22,313 nt of DNA from the NCBI GenBank assembly GCA_035646535.1, contig DASRPD010000020.1:1-22313 (forward strand), in the 5' to 3' direction. How positions within the stretch are numbered: the stretch's first letter is position 1; each line of letters starts with the position of its first letter. Shown here in pieces: positions 7,667 to 13,509 of this stretch. Under the pieces are notes generated by a model, which searched no databases, was not told the DNA's origin, and saw nothing but the letters and a program-made list of their open reading frames with translations. Position numbers and translations under genes: made by a program. Origin of the DNA: DASRPD01 sp035646535 (GTDB lineage: Bacteria; Actinomycetota; Acidimicrobiia; IMCC26256; JANYLB01).

Positions 7667-7722
7667 TGTCGGGACATCACTGTCGGGACATCACTGTCGG
7701 GACATCACTGCCTGGACATCTC
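7667..7722. repeat. 14-bp tandem repeats overlapping the 3' end of the arylsulfatase gene
   Basis: TGTCGGGACATCAC occurs three times head to tail (7667-7680, 7681-7694, 7695-7708). A fourth, degenerate unit follows (7709-7722). Each unit contains the inverted repeat TGTC-GG-GACA. The array lies between convergent genes, and the arylsulfatase stop codon (7705-7707) falls inside the third unit. It may act as a transcription end or protein site, or be a slippage product that reset the stop. Confidence 0.9.
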
Positions 7723-9969
7723 GGCGCGTGCCTCGGCATCGGCGGCATCAGCGGCACGTTTGGCAACGAGCTGGATCTCGACCTCGTGGAGCGTGCCGGT
7801 GAACGGGAACGGGCTGCGGTATCGGGTCGAGACGGCCGAGCCGTGGTCGAACCCGACGCTGGCACCGACCGACGACATCATGCGCATGTACAGCGCGGTC
7901 TCGCCCCGACCGGCGTCGACGCCGTCGACGGCGAGCTCGATCGAGCCGGTTCGGCCGTCGCCGCGCCGGAACCGGGCGGTGAGCACGGAGGCGCCCTCGG
8001 GCACGGCAACGTCGGACTCCACGACGGTGTGGTCGTCGAACGCGTTGTAGTCGACGACCAGCTTGTCGTCCTCGACGAACACCGAGATGCCGGAGTTCTC
8101 CGTGCCGGTGGCCCACAACACACCTTCGTCGCCGGCGGCACGGGTGACCCGAGCGGTCAGGTCGAAGCTCCTTCCACCGACCGCAGCCGACGCCTGCGCC
8201 GGGATCGCCGACATGGGTGGCCGGTACACGTATCGCCGGTCGGCAGGGTGCGGCGAATGGTCGCGGAATCGGGCACCGAACAGCTCGATGGTGCGGTCGT
8301 CCAGCGGGAGGACACCGTGGCGGTCCGCCTCGGACCACCACAGGTCGATGAGCTCGGCGAGCTTGTCGGGTTCGGCCTGGGCGAGATCGTCGCACTCCGA
8401 CGGGTCGGCGGAGAGGTCATAGAGCTCCCAGGCCTCGATGTCATAGTCCGCACCGGCCGTGTGCTTCTGCACGGCCTTCCACTCTCCCGACACCAGCGCG
8501 CGGCTGCCGGCCATCTCGAAGTATTGGAGCGTGTTGCCGGCTCCCGCCTCGGGATCGTCGAACACGTGAGCGAAGGAGTGCCCGGTGACCGGGAGCTGGT
8601 CGAGACCGCGGTAGGTCTCCGGCGGCGTGACACCGAGCAGGTCGTAGATCGTCGGCACGATGTCGGCGACATAGGTGAACTGGTTGCGCTTGGACCCCCG
8701 CTGAGCAGGGTCGATTCCGGCGGGCCAGTGCACGACCATGGGCACGTGGACACCACCCTCGTGGGTGTTCTGCTTGTACCACTTGAACGGGCTGTTGCCG
8801 CACTGCGCCCAGCCCCACGGGTAGTTGGTATGGCTGTGCGGTCCACCGATGTCGTCGATGCGCTCGACGGCTTCATCGGGTGTCTCGAAGATGCCGTTGA
8901 AGAACTTCATCTCGTGCATGACGCCGAACGGCCCCCCCTCCTGCGACGCGCCGTTGTCGGCCAGGACCACGAGGACGGTGTTGTCGAGCTCACCCATCGA
9001 CCGCAGTCCCTCGACGAGTCGGCCGATCTGGTCGTCGGTGTGGTCGAGGAACGCGGCGAAGGCCTCCTGCAGCCGACCGGCGAGGCGCTGCTGGTTCTCG
9101 GGAAGATCATCCCAGGCGTCGACGCCGGGGTTGCGTGGAGCCAGGTGCGCGCCCTCGGGAATCACTCCGAGCTCGAGCTGGCGTTCGAACCAACGCCGGC
9201 GGACGACGTCCCAACCGTCGTCGTAGCGCCCGCGGTACTTGGCCAGGTACTCGGGCGGCGCCTGGTGCGGCGCGTGGGTCGCGCCGAACGGCACGTAGGC
9301 GAAGAACGGCTTGTCGGGACGGACGCCCTTGCTGTCGGAGATCATCCGCAGCACCTGGTCGATCAGATCCTCGCTGAGGTGGTAGCCGTCCTCGGGACCG
9401 GCCGGTGGATCGACCGGGTGGTTGTCACAGACGAGATCCGGGTGGAACTGGTCGGTCTCGCCTTCGAGGAACCCATAGAAGCGATCGAAGCCTCGGGCCA
9501 GCGGCCACTGGTCGAACGGGCCGGCGGCCGAGCACTGCTCCATCGGCGCGAGGTGCCACTTCCCCACGCAGAGCGTGGCGTAGCCCTCCTCGCGCAGGAC
9601 CTCGGCGACGGTTGCTGCGTGGTTCGTGATGTGGCCGAGCTGGTTGGGAAATCCGGTGCGAAAGTTGGACACGGCACGCATGCCGACCGCGTGCTGCGAG
9701 CGGCCGGTCAGCAGCGACGCCCGCGTCGGTGAGCACAGCGGCGTCACGTGGAAGTTGGTGAACTGCAGGCCGTCGCCGGCGAGCGCGTCGACATTGGGCG
9801 TCTCGATGTCCGAGCCGAAGCAGCCGAGCTGGGCGAAGCCCGTGTCGTCGAGGAGCACCACCACCACGTTTGGCGCGTCGTCATCGGGGTGGGGCGGGTC
9901 GTCGAACCACGCCTCGGAGTCGGCGAGCGTCCGCCCGATCTTGCCCTCGAACCGCGACGCTCTCGTCAT
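7705..9969 (-). CDS. arylsulfatase (type I, formylglycine-dependent)
   Basis: A 754-residue enzyme that should hydrolyse aryl or alkyl sulfate esters. Asp41-Asp42 lie in the metal motif VVVLLDDTG. Cys79 in C79-S-P-T-R is the site of formylglycine formation. Lys137 and His139 sit in GKWH, His232 in ATHAPH, and Asp338-Asn339 in ADNG complete the calcium site. The C-terminal region from about residue 560 is a beta-rich jelly-roll-like domain (LTARV, LVVDYNAFDD, GSIELAVDG), as in large bacterial arylsulfatases. No signal peptide is visible, so it is probably cytoplasmic. ATG 9969 is preceded by CGGGGT; a TTG at 9999 is an alternative. The last residues (EMSRQ) are encoded by a 14-bp repeat. It is not closely similar to the other sulfatase here, which uses CVPSR and carries a DJ-1 domain. 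Confidence 0.9.
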   Translation of the reverse strand: MTRASRFEGKIGRTLADSEAWFDDPPHPDDDAPNVVVVLLDDTGFAQLGCFGSDIETPNVDALAGDGLQFTNFHVTPLCSPTRASLLTGRSQHAVGMRAVSNFRTGFPNQLGHITNHAATVAEVLREEGYATLCVGKWHLAPMEQCSAAGPFDQWPLARGFDRFYGFLEGETDQFHPDLVCDNHPVDPPAGPEDGYHLSEDLIDQVLRMISDSKGVRPDKPFFAYVPFGATHAPHQAPPEYLAKYRGRYDDGWDVVRRRWFERQLELGVIPEGAHLAPRNPGVDAWDDLPENQQRLAGRLQEAFAAFLDHTDDQIGRLVEGLRSMGELDNTVLVVLADNGASQEGGPFGVMHEMKFFNGIFETPDEAVERIDDIGGPHSHTNYPWGWAQCGNSPFKWYKQNTHEGGVHVPMVVHWPAGIDPAQRGSKRNQFTYVADIVPTIYDLLGVTPPETYRGLDQLPVTGHSFAHVFDDPEAGAGNTLQYFEMAGSRALVSGEWKAVQKHTAGADYDIEAWELYDLSADPSECDDLAQAEPDKLAELIDLWWSEADRHGVLPLDDRTIELFGARFRDHSPHPADRRYVYRPPMSAIPAQASAAVGGRSFDLTARVTRAAGDEGVLWATGTENSGISVFVEDDKLVVDYNAFDDHTVVESDVAVPEGASVLTARFRRGDGRTGSIELAVDGVDAGRGETALYMRMMSSVGASVGFDHGSAVSTRYRSPFPFTGTLHEVEIQLVAKRAADAADAEARAEMSRQ

Positions 9970-10000
9970 GCCATACCCCGATGATCCATCGCCGATCAAT

Positions 10001-10040
10001 TGCGAGCGTTACGCTCACATCGGCGGCGTGAGGTTGTCAA
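10001..10040 (-). promoter_or_regulatory. arylsulfatase promoter region with a near-perfect 19-bp palindrome
   Basis: TGCGAGCGTTACGCTCACA (10001-10019) is palindromic except for one pair, with the perfect core GAGCGTTACGCTC. On the minus strand a perfect -35 hexamer TTGACA (10040-10035) lies just upstream, so the palindrome would overlap the -10/start region. That is a typical repressor site about 30-60 bp before the arylsulfatase ATG. No exact -10 box could be fixed. The regulator is not obvious: no matching site was found near tetR. Confidence 0.5.
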
Positions 10041-10201
10041 GCGGCCCCAACCTCTTCGACGTTCCCGACATCGGCGTCGGACCCCTCGAGTCGAGAGTCT
10101 CGGGCTTCGTCACCGCCCGAGTCGATCAACACGCGGCTGCACGAACTGGCAGGCTTTCCCGGACCTGGGCAGGTCGACCATCGGGGAAGTTTCCGAACCG
10201 G

Positions 10202-10594
10202 TCAGCTCGGTGCGACGACCATCACACCCGACGATCGCGCCGCATCCGCGAGCCGATCGTCGTAGGTGACGATGCCTTCGAGGTCGTCCCCAAGCTCGAG
10301 CGCCACGGCAAGGTGAAGGGCATCGAGGCTCCGGAGGCTCTCCACCTCGAGTTCGCCCGCTCGCTCGAACACCGACGTCGGCAATGTGAGCAGGGTCAGC
10401 GAATCGAGCACCATCCGCGCTCGTTCCATCCGGTTCGGCGCGCCTCGCCGAACCGCGCGGAGAAGCTCGGTGCGCAGCAGATCACTCGAGACGAGGGCAT
10501 CTTGGTGCTCGGATGCCCATCGGTGCATCGCTCGGGATCCAGCCTCAGCGACGACGAGCTTCACCGCTGCCGACGTGTCGACGTAGAAGGCCAT
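10202..10594 (-). CDS. vapC: VapC-type PIN-domain toxin (ribonuclease)
   Basis: A 130-residue PIN-domain protein, full length for the family. Acidic residues expected to hold magnesium are Asp6 (FYVDTSAAVK), Glu44 (RTELLRAV), Asp91 (SLDALHLA) and Asp112/Asp113 (TYDDRL). VapC toxins usually cleave tRNA or rRNA, and the target cannot be told from sequence. ATG 10594 overlaps the antitoxin stop by one base (TAATG), so the pair is translationally coupled. The module sits between the arylsulfatase and the LinB-like dehalogenase, away from any transposase. It may stabilise this accessory stretch. Confidence 0.9.
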   Translation of the reverse strand: MAFYVDTSAAVKLVVAEAGSRAMHRWASEHQDALVSSDLLRTELLRAVRRGAPNRMERARMVLDSLTLLTLPTSVFERAGELEVESLRSLDALHLAVALELGDDLEGIVTYDDRLADAARSSGVMVVAPS

Positions 10595-10869
10595 TACCCG
10601 CGCTCGTCAGCTCGCATCTCATCGAGCACCTGCGAGAGCGGGCGCGCACCCTTCTGCCGTCGAGCAGGGGACCCGAGCTCTGTCAGACGGTGACGGGGCG
10701 GACGAGCTCGGCCCGCTTCGATCAACGCGTCGATGGGCCGCATCGCCAGGGGAACAATCCGCGCGACTGGGCGACCCCGGTCGGTGATCGTGACCACATC
10801 ACCTGCCGCCACGGCGGCCACGACCTCCGACGCGTTCTGCTTGAGCTCACGGATTCCGGCGCTCTTCAT
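10594..10869 (-). CDS. vapB: Phd/YefM-type antitoxin paired with the PIN toxin
   Basis: A 91-residue antitoxin. The N-terminal part has the Phd/YefM pattern (IRELKQNASEVVAAVAAG, then VTITDRGRPVARIVPL), which forms the DNA-binding dimer. The remainder is the basic, flexible toxin-binding tail. It should neutralise the PIN toxin and repress its own promoter. ATG 10869 lies in an inverted repeat and has no ribosome site before it, consistent with a leaderless message. Confidence 0.88.
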   Translation of the reverse strand: MKSAGIRELKQNASEVVAAVAAGDVVTITDRGRPVARIVPLAMRPIDALIEAGRARPPRHRLTELGSPARRQKGARPLSQVLDEMRADERG

Positions 10870-10887
10870 GTGCTACATGGTAGTACA
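10869..10887 (-). promoter_or_regulatory. inverted repeat at the vapB start, candidate autoregulatory operator
   Basis: TGTGCTACATGGTAGTACA has arms that match at 7 of 8 positions around a 3-bp centre. It touches the vapB start codon, the expected place for the VapBC complex to bind. Confidence 0.5.
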
Positions 10888-10983
10888 TCAGTCTGGCGGG
10901 TGGTAGAGCATCAGCGCCGATCGCTGCGGGGCACCCAACCGGAGCGGCCACTCGCCGACGTGGACTCCGATCCTGATGTCGAG

Positions 10984-10993
10984 GTCAATAGTT
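10984..10993 (+). promoter_or_regulatory. GTCAATAGTT motif upstream of the LinB-like gene
   Basis: The same ten bases also occur at the right arm of the inverted repeat between tetR and the first dehalogenase operon (6992-7001). Here it lies 40 bp before the start codon. It could be a regulator half-site or a -10-like element. No left arm is visible at this copy. Confidence 0.3.
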
Positions 10994-11032
10994 GGGATGG
11001 CGCGGCCTACCAGACTCGACGCAGGAGAACCG

Positions 11033-11917
11033 ATGCCAGCCCCTGCCGACGCCCGCTACGAACGCAACCACGTCACCGTCAAGGGTCTCGACATGGCCTA
11101 TGTGGAAGAGGGCAAGGGCGATCCCATCGTGTTTCTCCACGGCAATCCGACCTCCTCCTACCTGTGGCGCAACGTCATGCCCCACCTCGAGGGCAAGGGC
11201 CGACTGATCGCGCCGGACCTGATCGGCATGGGCGACTCCGCCAAGCTGCCCACCTCCGGACCCGACAGCTACACCTACGTCCAACACCGTGAGTACCTGT
11301 TCGCGCTGCTCGAGCAGTTGGGCGTCACCGACAACGTCACCTTCGTCATCCATGACTGGGGATCGGCGCTCGGCTTCGACTGGGCACACCAGCATCCGGA
11401 CAAGGTCAAGGGGATCGCCTACATGGAGGCGATCGTGAGGCCGACCACGTGGGCGGAGTTCCCCGAGATGGCCGTTGACATGTTCAAGGGCTTTCGCTCG
11501 GAGCAGGGCGAGGACCTCGTCCTCCAGAACAACATGTTCGTCGAAGGCGTCCTGCCCTTCTCGGTGCTCGATGGTCCGAGCGACGAGGTCATGGATCACT
11601 ACCGCCGCCCCTACCTCGAGCCGGGGGAAGGCCGACGTCCGACCCTGACCTGGCCACGCCAGATCGCCATCGACGGTGAACCCGCCGACGTGCAGAAGAT
11701 CGTGGCCGACTACGCCGCGTGGCTACCGGGAAGCGACATCCCCAAGCTCCTCGTCGAAGCCGAACCCGGCGCGCTCCTCCAGGGCGACACCCTCGAGTTC
11801 TGTCGAACCTTCGCCAACCAGACGACCGTCTCGGTTGCAGGCATCCACTTCATCCAAGAGGACAGCCCGAACGAGATCGGGCAAGCGATCGCTGCCTGGT
11901 ACGACACACTGGCGTGA
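11033..11917 (+). CDS. haloalkane dehalogenase, HLD-II (LinB/DhaA-like) subfamily
   Basis: A 294-residue alpha/beta-hydrolase. Its key residues fall exactly on LinB numbering: nucleophile Asp108 in HDWGS, halide-binding Trp109 and Asn38 (HGNPTSSYLWR), catalytic Glu132 (YMEAIV) and base His272 (GIHFIQEDSP). It should hydrolyse haloalkanes to alcohols in the cytoplasm. AGGAG at 11023-11027, five bases before ATG 11033, sets the start. Upstream in-frame starts from 10976 lack such a site and would give an N-terminus longer than the family's. It is transcribed away from vapBC, probably alone or with the small gene at 12083. It differs from the HLD-I enzyme at 5997, which uses an Asp acid and a GQDWGG nucleophile motif. 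Confidence 0.93.
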   Translation: MPAPADARYERNHVTVKGLDMAYVEEGKGDPIVFLHGNPTSSYLWRNVMPHLEGKGRLIAPDLIGMGDSAKLPTSGPDSYTYVQHREYLFALLEQLGVTDNVTFVIHDWGSALGFDWAHQHPDKVKGIAYMEAIVRPTTWAEFPEMAVDMFKGFRSEQGEDLVLQNNMFVEGVLPFSVLDGPSDEVMDHYRRPYLEPGEGRRPTLTWPRQIAIDGEPADVQKIVADYAAWLPGSDIPKLLVEAEPGALLQGDTLEFCRTFANQTTVSVAGIHFIQEDSPNEIGQAIAAWYDTLA

Positions 11918-12082
11918 CCGCCCGGGCCGTCCCACGCCAGGCGGGCCACGGCGCGTCCAGTCCCGGCATCCCGTACGGACCGACCATCGGGACCCGCTCA
12001 GGGCGCGCCGACGGTACGGGCTGGATAGTGTCCGGAGGTCAGCAGCTCGGGAACGGGCCGAGCCCACGAAAGGGTGATCGAG

Positions 12083-12343
12083 ATGCAGGTCATAGCAACA
12101 CACGTCGTCGATGACGTCGAGCACTGGTTCAACTCGCCCAAGCGGGCGGCGTTTTTCGAGCAGCGCGGGATGAAGGTCACCCCGTTCCGGGATCCCGGCG
12201 GTAACGACGACGTGACGGCCGTCCTGATCGAGACTCCGGACATGGAGACCCTGCAGGCTGCGCTCGCGACGGACGAGGCGCGCCAAGCCGAAGAGCACGA
12301 TGGCGTCCACCCCGACACGATCAAGATCTTCGTCGCGGGCTAA
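12083..12343 (+). CDS. small conserved-looking protein of unknown function
   Basis: An 86-residue soluble protein (MQVIATHVVDDVEHWF at the start, then FFEQRGMKVTPFRDPGG and VTAVLIETPDMETLQAAL). The alternating strands and helices and the short length suggest a single ferredoxin-like dimeric alpha/beta barrel of the type found in stress-responsive or antibiotic-monooxygenase-like proteins. No catalytic motif is visible. ATG 12083 follows AAAGGG at 8-bp spacing, while GTG 12074 overlaps that site and is less likely. It lies 165 bp after the LinB-like gene on the same strand and may or may not share its message. I do not recognise it further. Confidence 0.6.
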   Translation: MQVIATHVVDDVEHWFNSPKRAAFFEQRGMKVTPFRDPGGNDDVTAVLIETPDMETLQAALATDEARQAEEHDGVHPDTIKIFVAG

Positions 12344-12679
12344 TCGCTGCTGCTGAGTCGTCGCGAGCACAGCAGTGGACAACGACGGGTCCACCGGGGT
12401 CCTTGAACTGCAGGATGTTCACGACTGCGGCCTTGGGCAACCTTTGAAGCATCTTCGATCGGCTGTGCGTAGGAGTGCCGATCGCTTCCCACTCTCACGT
12501 CTCGGAGCGCGCCTCATCGGCGATGACTCCGAATATCCTGACCAAGGTGCCTCTCGTCTCTGACCCCGACTGTCGCATCGGGTTCGTCAAAGGTCTGAAC
12601 TGGACGACGAACATGCCCGAGCGATCGGTCATGCGGAATGGCACCCAATCAGGGCGGACGTTGTAATTCTGACAACGAG
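12344..12679. other. intergenic DNA left of the first tRNA-derived repeat
   Basis: No convincing gene. CTGCTG repeats at 12347-12355 can pair with CAGCAG at 12370-12375 right after the small gene, a weak terminator candidate. The rest contains only short frames with no family resemblance. Confidence 0.4.
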
Positions 12680-12721
12680 TGGGCGCTGAGGGACTCGAAC
12701 CCCCGACCCCCTCCTTGTAAG
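12680..12721 (-). pseudogene. 3' fragment of tRNA-Val (TAC anticodon)
   Basis: On the minus strand this reads as the 3' half of a valine tRNA. It has the loop CTTACAA with anticodon TAC (12717-12719), a GGAGG half-stem, the T arm GGGGG-TTCGAGT-CCCTC, the acceptor half AGCGCCC and discriminator A. The bases that should complete the anticodon stem (CTGCT instead of CCTCC) and the 5' acceptor half GGGCGCT are absent. It is therefore not a working tRNA but the part usually retained in an integrase attachment site. Confidence 0.7.
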
Positions 12722-12913
12722 AGCAGCCACATCGCCGGGCTGAACCGCGTTGATGCTTGTTGAGCAGGAGGAACGACCGCTCGTTCCGTCTCGATCGGTA
12801 CCGTTGCCGACCGTTCCGCACCGCGATCTTGGTATGGATCTTGGTACGGGTTCCCCGTGGCGGACGGCCCAACCGCCCATCGGCTGCGGCAGAACAAGGC
12901 AAGTCTCGCTCAC
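12690..12913. repeat. 224-bp direct repeat, copy 1 (tRNA-derived attachment-site scar)
   Basis: It matches 16409-16632 without gaps, with about 11 differences counted by eye. It starts inside the T arm of the tRNA-Val fragment and continues through 190 bp that are not tRNA. That part includes a doubled GATCTTGGTATG/GATCTTGGTACG motif at 12825-12848. To the left of the shared part the two copies differ, as expected if recombination took place in the T arm. Short antisense frames run through it (GTRTKI-like tails) but no intact gene does. Confidence 0.92.
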
Positions 12914-13099
12914 AGTTCAGAGCGCGGGTCCCAGCGGCCCAGTTTGGGTGTTGCAGACGACACGGCCCTTGTTGCTGCAGGTCCGTCGTTCTCGAGCGCG
13001 CCGACGGACGATGGGACGGTTGGCCCCGCTGGCCGGGCGGACAGAAGGCTCCGCCGACTCATCGAGCGTTTGAGAGTGTCTCGAGCTGCCGTCGGGACC

Positions 13100-13335
13100 G
13101 CGTTTCACAACACTGCCCAGTACGCGGACAACCGCGTCGAACGCGAGGAATCGGTCGACTGCAAGCCAGGCTCCGACCGATGCGCGGACTCAAACGCGAC
13201 CATTCGGCGCGAGTGATCATGCGCGGCCACGCGCTCATGCGGAACATTCGCCGCGGCCACTACGAACTTGGCGCCGATGCTCGCCCCCGTTGTCGTGTCG
13301 CGGCCGCGTTCACCGAACTCGCCCGCACCATCTGA
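13100..13335 (+). pseudogene. frameshifted C-terminal remnant of an IS6-like DDE transposase
   Basis: One frame (13100-13150) reads AFHNTAQYADNRVE, resembling the HNTEQYANNRVE segment before the catalytic Glu region of IS6/IS240-type transposases. Then the frame shifts, and the next frame (from about 13153) gives GRLQARLRPMRGLKRD and RGHALMRNIRRGHYELG, followed by AAFTELARTI and TGA at 13333-13335. These are the usual C-terminal blocks of actinobacterial members. The N-terminal two thirds are missing. It lies between the two tRNA-derived repeats and marks past insertions there. Confidence 0.72.
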
Positions 13336-13405
13336 ACCCGAAGCGGACGGCCAGTCGATCCCGCGCGGCTCGGTTCGACTCAACGCAACAGTGCCCCCCG
13401 TTCAC

Positions 13406-13411
13406 TATGAT
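13406..13411 (+). promoter_or_regulatory. possible -10 box for the fusion gene
   Basis: TATGAT is a good -10 match about 100 bp before the start codon in otherwise GC-rich DNA. No convincing -35 lies 16-18 bp upstream, so this is tentative. Confidence 0.25.
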
Positions 13412-13509
13412 CAAGAAACCCCACCATTGACGCGGTCACCTGATGACCCGAGCCCTACAAGACCCGGGGCGGTTCACTCGGGGCTACAGCAAGAAGGAGA
13501 TCGAGAAAG

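Noticed and set aside
7667..7722. CRISPR array
   Set aside because: The units are 14 bp, directly adjacent and have no spacers.
7786..9732. 648-codon plus-strand frame opposite the arylsulfatase
   Set aside because: Same antisense effect; the minus strand carries all sulfatase motifs.
11719..12114. Plus-strand frame bridging the LinB-like gene and the small gene
   Set aside because: Shadow of the dehalogenase 3' end, with no domain and no ribosome site.
12680..12760. Intact tRNA-Val gene
   Set aside because: The 3' half is good, but the 5' acceptor half and the matching anticodon stem are missing, so it cannot fold as a full tRNA.
12495..12913. Minus-strand frames through repeat copy 1 as small proteins
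   Set aside because: They read through a tRNA fragment (giving the familiar GGGRGFES artefact) and have no ribosome sites.
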